The translations under genes were made by a program, and so were the position numbers. DNA of 64,000 nt, from contig JAQTVM010000006.1 of assembly GCA_028706745.1 (NCBI GenBank), forward strand, positions 1 to 64,000, given 5' to 3'. This document shows, in pieces, positions 1 to 10,331 of the stretch. Numbering within the stretch: position 1 is the stretch's first letter; every line of letters begins with the position of its first letter. The DNA is from Candidatus Nanoarchaeia archaeon (GTDB taxonomy: Archaea > Nanobdellota > Nanobdellia > SCGC-AAA011-G17 > GW2011-AR17). Below the pieces are notes generated by a model. It was not told where the DNA came from. It was given only the letters and a program-made list of their open reading frames with translations, and ran no database searches.

Positions 1-273
1 TACAACATATTTTCCTTTTGCTGCAGATGTGCCGTCAATAAGCGTGCTTCCAAACCCCCCGTTTTTGCCAATCCTGGAAACAAGCCTTACATTTTGAAAC
101 TTATTTGAAATTGACTCAACTATTTTGTCAGTGCCGTCTCTGCTGTTATTGTCTACAACAACTATTTCAAAGTTGTATTTTAGATTTAGTTTAAGGTAAG
201 AATTAACAGTGCTTTCTATGGCTCCTGCTTCGTTATATGTAGGCATTATAATTGATACATCTGGAAAATCCAT
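1..273 (-). CDS. family 2 glycosyltransferase, N-terminal part (cut by window edge)
   Basis: The minus strand reads from an ATG at 273 to the window edge without a stop. The first 91 residues show the start of a GT-A fold: a hydrophobic strand ending in PTYNEA (nucleotide-sugar binding), then IVVVDNNSRDGT, the typical family 2 second strand with its acidic residue. Such enzymes transfer a sugar from a nucleotide sugar to a lipid or glycan at the cytoplasmic membrane face. It belongs to the glycan locus that follows. The acceptor cannot be told, and the catalytic C-terminal half lies outside the window. Confidence 0.8.
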   Translation of the reverse strand, partial: MDFPDVSIIMPTYNEAGAIESTVNSYLKLNLKYNFEIVVVDNNSRDGTDKIVESISNKFQNVRLVSRIGKNGGFGSTLIDGTSAAKGKYVV

Positions 274-335
274 AATATTTTGTAATGTGGGTTGTTTTTA
301 AATCTTATGTATACATATATGGAAATGCGTAAAAT

Positions 336-974
336 TTAATATTTTTCAGCAACAAGAACAATTTCTCGCTTGTTTTTTATCATGCCAAGAAATTTTATGC
401 AGATTAATGCAAGTCTGAAAGGCAGCCTGCGGAATACGGAAAATCCGGATGCGTATTCAAACTGCCTGTGGATCACTTTAAATCCCGCCCTGTCAAGCAG
501 TGTTTCAAGAGAAGCAAAAGTCCATCCATAAAGATGCCCTGCGCTTAAGTCTGAAGGCAGCTTTGTATGCGTCAGATACGGAACGACAAGGACAAGCCTG
601 CCTTCCTTTTTCAGCACTCTTGAAAATTCCTTGAGTGTTTTAAGCGGCTCTTCCAAATGCTCAAGGACATGTAAACACAGGATGCCGTTTAGCGAGCTGC
701 TTTTGATTTCTTTTATACCTGCTTTTGTTTCAATACCTCTATTCTCGCATTCCTTCCTTGCAAACTTGCTGATATCGATCCCAATTGTTTTGTCCTTATG
801 CAAGAATATGTTCTGCCCTATTCCGCTGCCAAACTCTATAAACTTTCCATTTAATCCTTTAAAAAATTCCCAGTAGGTTTTGTTAGCATATTTTGCTCTG
901 AACATATAATACTGCTTATCATTCAGAAGCCGACTGTGGAATGATTCGTGATACTCTTTTTCATATTCAGGCAT
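336..974 (-). CDS. class I SAM-dependent methyltransferase
   Basis: A 212-residue protein with a Methyltransf_11-type core. Motif I is EFGSGIGQN near residue 47, followed by an acidic strand end (IGIDIS). The later LHVLEHLEEP and LKKEGRLVLVVPYL segments are the post-I strands. The SAM site looks intact. Its place among glycosyltransferases suggests methylation of a sugar or polyprenyl-linked glycan, but the substrate is inferred from context only. It is convergent with the gene cut at the window start and divergent from the membrane protein at 1065. The N-terminal 40 residues are polar and aromatic without a known motif. Confidence 0.75.
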   Translation of the reverse strand: MPEYEKEYHESFHSRLLNDKQYYMFRAKYANKTYWEFFKGLNGKFIEFGSGIGQNIFLHKDKTIGIDISKFARKECENRGIETKAGIKEIKSSSLNGILCLHVLEHLEEPLKTLKEFSRVLKKEGRLVLVVPYLTHTKLPSDLSAGHLYGWTFASLETLLDRAGFKVIHRQFEYASGFSVFRRLPFRLALICIKFLGMIKNKREIVLVAEKY

Positions 975-1026
975 AAAATTTAAATGCCCTGTTCTATTTA
1001 AAAGCCTTGCTAATTCCTGCAGTATG

Positions 1027-1042
1027 GAGAAAGTTTATATAT
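1027..1042 (+). promoter_or_regulatory. archaeal TATA/BRE promoter
   Basis: GAGAAAGTTTATATAT is a purine-rich BRE followed by a TATA box, centred about 30 nt before the ATG at 1065. This spacing predicts a nearly leaderless mRNA for the membrane glycosyltransferase. The same GAAAG-TTTATATA form recurs before the rRNA operon and several other genes here. Confidence 0.6.
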
Positions 1043-1064
1043 CTCTCGTTCTTGTATCCTCTGA

Positions 1065-2831
1065 ATGGAAGAACAAGTATCTGAGGAAAGCAAGAGCACA
1101 TTCCATGAAATCAGGAAAGACAAAATACTCCTTGTGATATTCATAGCTGTTATCTTATTGGGGATTACAGTCAGATTTATTTACCCTACAGAGCCGGGCT
1201 TGTGGAATGATGATATGAGTACCTTGCCGACGGGATTATTGTGGTTTTATCCGCATGAATATTATCCCGGATTATCAGCTGAAGGTGAGCCTGCCCTTGG
1301 AGCTTTCATGTTTGGGGCAGGATGTATGCTTTCAGGAGAAGATTTTTCTGCTGTAACAAAAATTAAACCAATGTGGTATCCTGATAGGCCCATGCTTTTT
1401 GGAAAAGAGCTTATTAAAGCAGAAGACTATTGCCGTATTTCTAGTTACTTTTTCGGGTTGCTTCTCTTTTTGGCATTAATCCTCCTTTCTCTTTCTTTAT
1501 TAGACCAATATTCCGCTTTATTTAGCATATCTTTTTTTGCTTTTTATTCTCATATATTGCAATTAAGCAGATGGATACATGAGGATATAGTGGAATATAC
1601 GTTTATTGCCTTTGGACTTTTATTTTTATGGAAATTTTTCTCTTCTGAAAAATATGGTGCAAAAGAATTATTCTTATTTATATTCTCAATGATATTTTTT
1701 GCTCTTGCTTTTGGAACAAAGATCCCGGCCGCAGCTTTTTTGCTTTTTGCGATTGCTATGCTTTTAATTAAATACAAACGTGAGGTAGGATATATCCTAA
1801 AAAGGTTAGAAATTTGGTTGGGGTTTAAAATAAGTGATAAATTAAAAGAGACAACAATTAATTTGCGCAGGCTGGCTTTGATGATATTTACGGGCTTAAC
1901 AGTATATATCCTAACCCTCCTTCTCCCTTTTGAATTTAACCTCCGAAATATTTTGCTAGTTATACAAAAATACAGGTCTGTTGATGTTATGCAGGGTTCG
2001 GCATTTGGCAGCCTTTCGTTAAATACTAATTTTTGGGGGGCGATACATAACTTTCTTTTAAGTTTGAACATAATGGACATAATTTTATTGCTAGTTTCTA
2101 TTTTTGTGCTTGTTATGCTGTTCCTTTTGAAAAAAAAAGAAGTCAATGAATGGTTTATTACCTCTCTCGTTGTATTTTTTATTGCTGTCCTTGCTATTTT
2201 TCCTTCTATGGTTTTATTGAGGGTATTTATTGCTTTTTTTTGGGGGATACCTTTGATAATGGGTCTTGTAATATCTAAATCAGCATATTCCCCTCTAAAT
2301 TTGTTAAATTTAAAGGAAAAAACAAAAAGACTCGTTCTAATCTTGATCCTTCTTTCTTATATCTCAGTTGCTTCATACACGGCTTTTTTAAATGCGCCTT
2401 ATTTTGAATACAGAAATCCGCTTATTTGCGATGAGCAAGAATGTTTGATCAGCTATTCGTTTTTTGCGGATTCTCAATTAGGGGTATTTCTACAGGGAAT
2501 TTTAAAAGATAATTCCACTACTTTTGAGAGTTTTGCTGTATATGGCATGGTTTATTATTATATTCGTCCAGAAGAAGGGCAGGAAATGCTTTTTTTGAGG
2601 GAGTCTCTTAGACAGCAGATTGGAAGAATGCCTACTTTAAGAGAAAGGATAATGTATTTTAAGCCCTTAGGCAGAACTATTCAGTATATACCATTTGATC
2701 CTAATAAAGATTATAACGATGAATTTATAATGGAACTAAAGCACAAGTATGTCCCTAATTATAAAGTTATACTAAAACATGGTTTTGAAGCATATTGGAT
2801 ATATGACTTACAAAACCTAACAAAACTCTAA
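1065..2831 (+). CDS. polytopic membrane protein, GT-C (PMT/ArnT-like) glycosyltransferase candidate
   Basis: 588 residues with a charged cytoplasmic start, a first membrane helix near residues 20-40, then a loop with WNDD, and about ten further hydrophobic segments ([29 protein letters not shown] and others). An acidic motif after helix 1 is the hallmark of GT-C enzymes that use polyprenyl-phosphate sugars. The C-terminal roughly 110 residues are soluble. Its length matches the family. A role in sugar transfer to surface glycoconjugates is inferred from topology and from the flanking glycan genes; donor and acceptor are unknown. It ends overlapping the convergent gmd gene by 4 bp. Confidence 0.6.
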   Translation: MEEQVSEESKSTFHEIRKDKILLVIFIAVILLGITVRFIYPTEPGLWNDDMSTLPTGLLWFYPHEYYPGLSAEGEPALGAFMFGAGCMLSGEDFSAVTKIKPMWYPDRPMLFGKELIKAEDYCRISSYFFGLLLFLALILLSLSLLDQYSALFSISFFAFYSHILQLSRWIHEDIVEYTFIAFGLLFLWKFFSSEKYGAKELFLFIFSMIFFALAFGTKIPAAAFLLFAIAMLLIKYKREVGYILKRLEIWLGFKISDKLKETTINLRRLALMIFTGLTVYILTLLLPFEFNLRNILLVIQKYRSVDVMQGSAFGSLSLNTNFWGAIHNFLLSLNIMDIILLLVSIFVLVMLFLLKKKEVNEWFITSLVVFFIAVLAIFPSMVLLRVFIAFFWGIPLIMGLVISKSAYSPLNLLNLKEKTKRLVLILILLSYISVASYTAFLNAPYFEYRNPLICDEQECLISYSFFADSQLGVFLQGILKDNSTTFESFAVYGMVYYYIRPEEGQEMLFLRESLRQQIGRMPTLRERIMYFKPLGRTIQYIPFDPNKDYNDEFIMELKHKYVPNYKVILKHGFEAYWIYDLQNLTKL

Positions 2832-3820
2832 CCAATATTTATTCCTTGATTATTCAAATCAGCATCCACCATCATGTGAACAAGCTCCTTGAACTTAATC
2901 TGCGGCTCCCATCCCAACACTCGTTTTGCCTTGCTTGCGTCACCGCATAATGCGTCAACTTCAGTGGGTCTGAAATATCTCGGATCTATTTCAACATAAT
3001 TCTGATAATCGCCCAATCCTGCGTGCTTAAAAGCCTCTTCCAAGAATTCTCGCACAGAATGTGTTTCCCCTGTTGCAATGACATAATCATCCGGCTTATC
3101 CTGTTGGAGCATCAACCACATGGCTTTAACATAATCGCCTGAAAATCCCCAGTCCCTTTTTGCATCCAGGTTGCCTAAATAGATTTTATTTATCCTTCCA
3201 GCCTTAATATCGGCTATTCCTTTTGTTATCTTTCTTGTTACAAACGTTTCCCCTCTTCTTGGTGATTCGTGGTTGAATAAAATGCCATTGCAATTAAACA
3301 TGCCATAACCTTCCCTGTAATTCCTTGCTATCCAATAAGCAAATACTTTTGCCGCCGCATACGGGCTTCTTGGGCGAAGCGGAGTATTCTCATTTTGGGG
3401 GGGGGGTGATGCGCCAAACATCTCGCTGCTAGAAGCCTGATAAAATCTTGTTTGCAGGTTTATTTCTTTTATTGCTTCCAATAGCCTTAAAGTGCCCAAT
3501 CCTGTCACTTCTGCAGTATATTCTGGAATGTCAAAGCTTACCCTTACATGGCTTTGCGCACCAAGGTGATAAATTTCGTCAGGATTGACTTGGCGTAAAA
3601 TCTTATTGATTGAACTTCCATCATTTAAATCTCCGTAATGCAGCAGCAAATTTGCAGAAGGCAGATGCGGATCTTTGTAAATATGATCAATTCTGCCGGT
3701 GTTAAATGAGCTGGATCTTCTTATGATTCCGTGCACTTCATATCCTTTGTTTAACAGAAGTTCGGCAAGGTATGAGCCGTCTTGTCCTGTTATGCCTGTA
3801 ATAAGCGCTTTTTTGCCCAT
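2828..3820 (-). CDS. gmd: GDP-mannose 4,6-dehydratase
   Basis: 330 residues, normal length for the family. It converts GDP-mannose to GDP-4-keto-6-deoxymannose, the first step to GDP-fucose and related sugars. Visible features are the Rossmann motif [12 protein letters not shown] at the start, SSSEMFG, the catalytic YAAAK, and [20 protein letters not shown], a GMD signature. The divergent neighbour at 3897 encodes the next enzyme, so the two form a GDP-fucose branch. Oddity: codons for SPPPQ, near residue 138, contain ten consecutive C on the coding strand (G10 at 3397-3406), where slippage would truncate the protein. Confidence 0.95.
   Translation of the reverse strand: MGKKALITGITGQDGSYLAELLLNKGYEVHGIIRRSSSFNTGRIDHIYKDPHLPSANLLLHYGDLNDGSSINKILRQVNPDEIYHLGAQSHVRVSFDIPEYTAEVTGLGTLRLLEAIKEINLQTRFYQASSSEMFGASPPPQNENTPLRPRSPYAAAKVFAYWIARNYREGYGMFNCNGILFNHESPRRGETFVTRKITKGIADIKAGRINKIYLGNLDAKRDWGFSGDYVKAMWLMLQQDKPDDYVIATGETHSVREFLEEAFKHAGLGDYQNYVEIDPRYFRPTEVDALCGDASKAKRVLGWEPQIKFKELVHMMVDADLNNQGINIG
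3397..3406. repeat. G10 homopolymer inside gmd
   Basis: Ten consecutive G on the plus strand within the gmd coding sequence. The reading frame is open as written. A gain or loss of one base would shift the frame before the catalytic YAAAK motif. Homopolymers of this length are otherwise not seen in the coding regions I read here. Confidence 0.9.
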
Positions 3821-3890
3821 ATTCTTTTACTTAATCATCTTGGTTTATATATTTTGTGGAAAGGTTTATATTCTATATATTACAAATTGA

Positions 3891-5510
<1,620 letters not shown>

Positions 5511-5527
<17 letters not shown>

Positions 5528-6191
5528 AAATCCTCAACTGGCAATTCCTCGCCGTGAATTGTTGCCGGATACAACACATGGCGATGATGAAGACCCTTTA
5601 AAATTTTATTATAGTTTCCCTTATAATTATATCTATAAACGAAGGCTGTCTATGCCTTTGTCTTTAATGAATAAGCATTATAACAGCCTGCTTGAGATAG
5701 GATATGGCTCCGGCATATTTTTGCCTTCACTTTCTAAAATCGCCAAAGACATTTATGGGCTGGACATACACCCATTTGAAAATAAAGTTTGTAAGGCAAT
5801 GAAAAATTTAGGGGTTAATGCAAATCTTGTGCGCGGTGATTTATTTAAAATGCCCTATAAAAACAATTCTTTCAATGCAATAGTTTGCATGAGCACTTTA
5901 GAACATATTGAGCCGATAAAACTTAAAAATGCAGTTCAAGAATTTAGCAGGGTTTTAATTAAAGGTGGCGATATTTATCTCGGAGTTCCTGCGAAAAACA
6001 AGATTACAGATATATTCTTTGAAAAATTCTGTAAAGTAAAGTTGGATGCAGGAGATATGCATAAGTCTTCTCCAAAAGATGTAATAACTGCTGTCAAAAC
6101 TAAATTCAAGATTGATAAAATTATTACATTACCTTTAAATATGCCTTTGTCATTATCTTTCTATGTTGTAATAAAAGCTACAAGGCTATAA
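5511..6191 (+). CDS. SAM-dependent methyltransferase
   Basis: 226 residues. Motif I is LLEIGYGSGIFLPSL near residue 61, with GLDIHPFE as the acidic strand end. FNAIVCMSTLEHIEP and LIKGGDIYLGVPA are the later class I strands. The first 45 residues are a charged, aromatic-rich extension. It overlaps the end of the preceding glycosyltransferase gene by 17 bp, implying translational coupling. A glycan-modifying role is inferred from context. It is related in fold, but not closely in sequence, to the methyltransferase at 336-974. Confidence 0.75.
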
Positions 6192-6244
6192 TCTTTTCTT
6201 AAGCATACATAACGTTTTTTAACCCTATTTCCATTAATCATTGC

Positions 6245-7387
6245 ATGAAAATCGGATTTTTGCTTTCATCGTTTTATCCTTCAACAGGCGGCAGGGAAGT
6301 TATTACTTTTAATACAGCGCGCGAGCTTGCAAAAAGGGGGCATGAAATACACGTATTCACTTCTCTAAAAAAGGGGCTTAAGAAAGAGGAGACTGTTGAA
6401 AGGATTCATATTCACAGAAGCAAGACCTGGTTTCAGTACAAATATTATCTCGAATTTAATCCGGGCTGGGTGTGGAATGCGATGAAATACAGGCTTGATG
6501 TGCTTCATATTCAGAGCTTTGGCTTTATCCTGGCTGACAAGATTGTTTTGCTGAAGAAGCTGTTTACAAAGACAAAGCTGGTGAATACGCCGCACGGGCC
6601 TTTCATGGCTCTGGACAAATATCCTCTATGGCAGGCTATTTTGAAAAAAGTTTATACTACTTTAGAATATCCTGTTAACAGGCTTTATGATGCTGTAATA
6701 GAAGTTAATCCCGAACAGTGGAAATGGATGGCAAAAGCAGGCGCAAGAAAAGACAGGATACATCTTATTCCTAATTCCATTCCGGCTGAGATGTTTGCAA
6801 AAGTGGATTCCGGGCTTTTAAAGAAAACATATAATCTTAACGGGAAATTAGTGATAAGCTACGTCGGAAGAATCCAGAAGTACAAGGGGCTTGACCAGGT
6901 TATTTCTATCTTGCCGGACATATTGAAAAAGCATAAGAACGTTGTTTTCCTTGCAATGGGAAAGGATGCAGATGACATGGAAAGGCTGAAAAAACTGGCT
7001 TCTGACTTGAAGGTTAGCGAACACGTGATATTTACCGGTTCTGTAACAGAAGAGGAGAAGATGCAGGGGCTAGATATTTCTAAAATATTCGTGTTTCCTT
7101 CTGAGTGGGAAGCGTTCGGCATTGTTTTGGTTGAGGCAATGGCGCGCGGAAATGCACTTATATCCACAAAAACAGAAGGCGGAAAATATCTTATTAAAGA
7201 AGGCGTTAATGGATACCTGTATGATTATAAGGACACAAAGGCGCTTGAGAAATGCCTTTTGAAGCTTTTGGATGATGAAAAAGAAAGAAATATGATGATA
7301 AGCAATAATATCAAGAAGTCAAGAGCTTTCACTGTTGAGAAAATTACTGATGAGCTTGAGAAGCTGTATAAATCTTTGCTGAAGTAA
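6245..7387 (+). CDS. family 4 glycosyltransferase
   Basis: 380 residues in GT-B architecture. The N-terminal domain begins KIGFLLSSFYPSTGGREV, with the glycine-rich acceptor loop of GT4. The C-terminal domain has ISYVGRIQKYKGLD, then FTGSVTEEEK and VFPSEWEAFGIVLVEAMARG, containing the conserved E-x7-E nucleotide-sugar motif. It likely adds a hexose, or possibly fucose or heptose, to a lipid-linked glycan, since GDP-sugar synthesis genes lie on both sides. It is convergent with the hddC-like gene, 12 bp away, and no strong promoter is visible in the 53-bp gap upstream. Confidence 0.85.
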   Translation: MKIGFLLSSFYPSTGGREVITFNTARELAKRGHEIHVFTSLKKGLKKEETVERIHIHRSKTWFQYKYYLEFNPGWVWNAMKYRLDVLHIQSFGFILADKIVLLKKLFTKTKLVNTPHGPFMALDKYPLWQAILKKVYTTLEYPVNRLYDAVIEVNPEQWKWMAKAGARKDRIHLIPNSIPAEMFAKVDSGLLKKTYNLNGKLVISYVGRIQKYKGLDQVISILPDILKKHKNVVFLAMGKDADDMERLKKLASDLKVSEHVIFTGSVTEEEKMQGLDISKIFVFPSEWEAFGIVLVEAMARGNALISTKTEGGKYLIKEGVNGYLYDYKDTKALEKCLLKLLDDEKERNMMISNNIKKSRAFTVEKITDELEKLYKSLLK

Positions 7388-7399
7388 AGGCAGCCGCAC

Positions 7400-8104
7400 T
7401 TAGCTATTTTTTATCTTTTCTTCAACCTGTTTCATCCTGTCGAATGTTCCCATGTCTTTCAGGAATTCCTCAGTATGATATCCGTATACTTTTTCTTTAA
7501 TATCGACAATCTTCGGCAAAAGCTCTTTTTCCATTGAGTATTTGCCTTCCGGGATGAAATCCATAATCCTTGGGCTGAAAACATGCATTCCTGAGTTTCC
7601 AAGCTCTGTTGGCGGAACTTCTGTGTGAGGTTTTTTCCAAAATTTTACAACCCTGCCTGTTTTGTCTGTTTCAATCAAGTCGCTGTCTTCTGGATGCGAT
7701 GACTTATGTATAACCAGTGTGCAAAGCGCATTGTTCTTTAAATGGAACTCAATAAGCTGTTTTGCGTTGATTTGGCAGATAATGTCTGCGTGAAGCATTA
7801 TGAAGTCATCGTTGCCTATAAGCTCTTTAGCGTGCCTTAAAGGGCCTGCTGTGCCTAACGACTCTTTTTCTATTGAATATTTGATATTTACACCAAACTT
7901 TTCGCCATTTCCAAAGTGTTCCTCAATTACGTGAGCAAGATAGCCCGAGCAGATGATTATGTCCTTAAGCCCTTGTTTCTTTGCCCATTCAATAGTATGC
8001 TCCAGAACAGGCTTGCCATCCAATGGAAGCATCGGCTTTGGAACTTCTTTTGTAAGAGGATAAAGCCTTTCGCCTTTCCCGCCTGCCATAAGAACTAGCT
8101 TCAT
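7400..8104 (-). CDS. hddC: sugar-1-phosphate nucleotidyltransferase, HddC-like
   Basis: 234 residues. The first 20 carry the pyrophosphorylase motif LMAGGKGERLYPLT followed by PKPMLPLDGKP. A mid-protein FIMLHADIICQI holds the metal-binding Asp. The length fits HddC, which activates D-glycero-D-manno-heptose 1-phosphate with GTP to GDP-heptose. From motifs alone it could also be a mannose- or glucose-1-phosphate transferase. The heptose call rests on gmhA, gmhB and hddA around it. It is last in the minus-strand operon, overlapping gmhA by 4 bp. Confidence 0.8.
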   Translation of the reverse strand: MKLVLMAGGKGERLYPLTKEVPKPMLPLDGKPVLEHTIEWAKKQGLKDIIICSGYLAHVIEEHFGNGEKFGVNIKYSIEKESLGTAGPLRHAKELIGNDDFIMLHADIICQINAKQLIEFHLKNNALCTLVIHKSSHPEDSDLIETDKTGRVVKFWKKPHTEVPPTELGNSGMHVFSPRIMDFIPEGKYSMEKELLPKIVDIKEKVYGYHTEEFLKDMGTFDRMKQVEEKIKNS

Positions 8105-8682
8105 TTTCTGCCGTAAAGTTCCTTTTCAATAACCTCGCACATTATATGCCCGACTGTAATATGCATCTCCTGAATTCTTGCGCAGATGTCAGAAGGCACT
8201 TTTAACACAAAATCATTTCCCATTTCATCCATCTTGCCGCCTTTCGAGCCTGTCCAGGCAATTGCCTTTGCGCCTTTTTCCTTTGCAGATTCCAGCGCTT
8301 TAATCACATTGGCGGAATTGCCTGAAGTTGAAATGCCTATTACAACGTCATTTTCTGCAACCATGTCGTGTACCTGCCTTGAAAACAGGTGCTCATAGCC
8401 CATGTCATTGCCTATTGCTGTAAGAATTGAGGTGTTTACTGTCAATGCAATTGCAGGAATGCTCGGCCTTTCATTCTTCCTGTCCAGAAGGCAGACAAGC
8501 TCGGCTGCAATATGCTGGGCGTCTGCTGCAGAGCCGCCATTTCCTAAAATTACCATCTTTCCCTTATTCTTGTAGCAATTAACTATAATCTTGCACATCT
8601 GCTCTATCTCTTTTGACATGCCTTCAAGCTTCTGCTTTGCTTCAACAGATTCTTTTAAGCTTTTTTTGATTATGGTTTCCAT
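8101..8682 (-). CDS. gmhA: sedoheptulose-7-phosphate isomerase
   Basis: 193 residues, a SIS-domain protein of GmhA length. It converts sedoheptulose 7-phosphate to D-glycero-D-manno-heptose 7-phosphate, the committed heptose step. GNGGSAADAQHIAAEL near residue 48 is the phosphate-binding loop and contains Asp and His of the GmhA type. GISTSGNSANVIKAL is the second SIS loop. The C-terminal HITVGHIMCEVIE carries another family His and Glu. It sits between the SDR (4-bp gap) and hddC (4-bp overlap) in one operon. Confidence 0.93.
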   Translation of the reverse strand: METIIKKSLKESVEAKQKLEGMSKEIEQMCKIIVNCYKNKGKMVILGNGGSAADAQHIAAELVCLLDRKNERPSIPAIALTVNTSILTAIGNDMGYEHLFSRQVHDMVAENDVVIGISTSGNSANVIKALESAKEKGAKAIAWTGSKGGKMDEMGNDFVLKVPSDICARIQEMHITVGHIMCEVIEKELYGRK

Positions 8683-8686
8683 TTTA

Positions 8687-9631
8687 TCACTTTAGCTTTA
8701 TTCTCCAAAATTCAACCATGTCCTTGAGTGTTTTTTCAATTGCCACAGACTGCTTCCAATTTGTGTCATTTTTAAGCTTTGTGGAGTCTCCGAAGATTAT
8801 CGGCTCGTCTGTGGGCCTGACTAACTTTGTATCGATTTCAACTTTTGCCTTGATTCCTGTAATTTTTATGATTTCATCAAGAATATCCTTTATCAGATAT
8901 GCCTTTTCCCCTGATGCATTGTACACTTCACCTGCTTTTCCTTTTTCAGCAAGAAGGCGGAATGCCCTTATTATGTCCCTTACATCAGTTAATGCCCTTC
9001 TTGTGTTAAGGTTTCCAACTTTGAATATGGGCTTCTGCAATCCCATTTCTATCATCACAGCCTGCTTTGTGAAGTCAGAGCAAACATCATTGACTTTTCC
9101 CGGACCTGTTGTGTTGAATATTCTTACTCTTATGCCTTTCATTCCGAAATTCTTGAAATATTGGTATGTGAGGAAGTCCTGCGCAACCTTGCTGACTCCA
9201 TAGGGATGCAATGGAAGCAATGAGTGTTCCTCTTTTATCGGCACTTCTTCAGGATTTACAAAGCCGTATTCTGCTGAAGAGCACGCCACTATGACAACAG
9301 GATTCATCTTAAGCTCTTTAAGGGATTCGAATAAATTTATTGTGCCTTCCACATTCGCCTGGATTGTGTAGTTTGGCTTTTCCCAAGATACTGTCGGATA
9401 GCTTTGCGCAGCAAGATGGTAGACAACGTCCGGCTTGAATTCCTTAAGCATATTCTTGAATTTTTCCTTGTCCCGCACGTCAAGCTCTTCTGCTTTTCCT
9501 TTTTTCTTTAATTCATTGATGTCGGATATTGGCTCGTAATATGTTGAGAAGACTGTATCGCCTTTTTCGTGCAGGTAATTTGCCAAATGGGGGCCCATGA
9601 ATCCGCCTGCTCCTGTAATGAAAGCTCTCAT
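8687..9631 (-). CDS. GDP-sugar dehydratase/epimerase-like SDR
   Basis: 314 residues, extended short-chain dehydrogenase fold. FITGAGGFMGPHLANYL binds NAD(P), CSSAEYG is the active-site strand and PYGVSK carries the catalytic Tyr and Lys. Overall it resembles GDP-mannose 4,6-dehydratases. Because it lies inside a heptose operon, it may act on GDP-heptose to give a 6-deoxy- or keto-heptose, as in bacterial 6-deoxyheptose pathways; this is inference. It overlaps gmhB by 4 bp upstream and is followed 4 bp later by gmhA. A true GMD is separately encoded at 2828-3820. Confidence 0.8.
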   Translation of the reverse strand: MRAFITGAGGFMGPHLANYLHEKGDTVFSTYYEPISDINELKKKGKAEELDVRDKEKFKNMLKEFKPDVVYHLAAQSYPTVSWEKPNYTIQANVEGTINLFESLKELKMNPVVIVACSSAEYGFVNPEEVPIKEEHSLLPLHPYGVSKVAQDFLTYQYFKNFGMKGIRVRIFNTTGPGKVNDVCSDFTKQAVMIEMGLQKPIFKVGNLNTRRALTDVRDIIRAFRLLAEKGKAGEVYNASGEKAYLIKDILDEIIKITGIKAKVEIDTKLVRPTDEPIIFGDSTKLKNDTNWKQSVAIEKTLKDMVEFWRIKLK

Positions 9632-10191
9632 TGTTTGTCTCCAATCATAATAGATGCTGCTTCATATAAATCTTTTACTGTATAATCAGGAGTTGCGTCC
9701 TTGAATCCGTCATCACCGCCATAACCTGTCTGCACTAAAATTGTTTTTGTGCCTGCAAGGAAGCCTGACTTTATGTCGCCTGTCTTGTCTCCTATTGTAA
9801 AGCTTTGCTTTAAGTCAATTCCGTGCTCTTTTGCAGCTTTCAGTATCATTCCCGGCTTTGGTTTTCTGCATTCGCATTCAATTTTGTAATCTCCAATGCC
9901 GTGAATAGGATGGTGGAAGCACATGTAAGTTGCGTCTATTCTCGCACCTTCATCTGCAAGAAGCTCAAGAACCTTATTGTTTACTGCTTTTGCCTGCTCT
10001 TCAGTGCACATTCCTCTTCCGACTGCGGGCTGGTTTGTGATTATGAATACCTTGTACTCTTTGTTGAGCATTGCAATGGCTTTTGCCGCATTATCCAGAA
10101 TCCTTACTTTATTTGGGTCTGTTATGAAATTTGTTTCTTCAATTATGACTCCGTCCCTGTCCAGAAAGGCGGCTTTGGTTTTGTTTCCCAT
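9628..10191 (-). CDS. gmhB: D-glycero-D-manno-heptose bisphosphate phosphatase
   Basis: 187 residues, HAD superfamily. AAFLDRDGVI near residue 8 is motif I with both catalytic Asp; IITNQPAVGRG is motif II; CRKPKPGM supplies the motif III Lys; TIGDKTGDI is motif IV. The Cys/His cluster (CFHHPIHG...CECR) matches the zinc site of GmhB. It removes the 7-phosphate from heptose 1,7-bisphosphate. It is first in the minus-strand operon gmhB-SDR-gmhA-hddC and divergent from hddA, so the heptose genes share one 140-bp control region. Confidence 0.92.
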   Translation of the reverse strand: MGNKTKAAFLDRDGVIIEETNFITDPNKVRILDNAAKAIAMLNKEYKVFIITNQPAVGRGMCTEEQAKAVNNKVLELLADEGARIDATYMCFHHPIHGIGDYKIECECRKPKPGMILKAAKEHGIDLKQSFTIGDKTGDIKSGFLAGTKTILVQTGYGGDDGFKDATPDYTVKDLYEAASIMIGDKQ

Positions 10192-10331
10192 CGAGAGAAA
10201 AAGCTGAAATTATGTTTAAAAACATTATGTAAGCGGAGTTTCATGCATTATTTTTCTGCTTTTTTGTTCTTTGATTCGTAATTAGCAACTTATTTAAACG
10301 CCTCAAAAAACATTTCTTTCGTCAATACAAG

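Noticed and set aside
1550-2146. 198-residue antisense frame inside the membrane glycosyltransferase gene
   Set aside because: It lacks any family motif and mirrors the codons of the polytopic protein on the plus strand.
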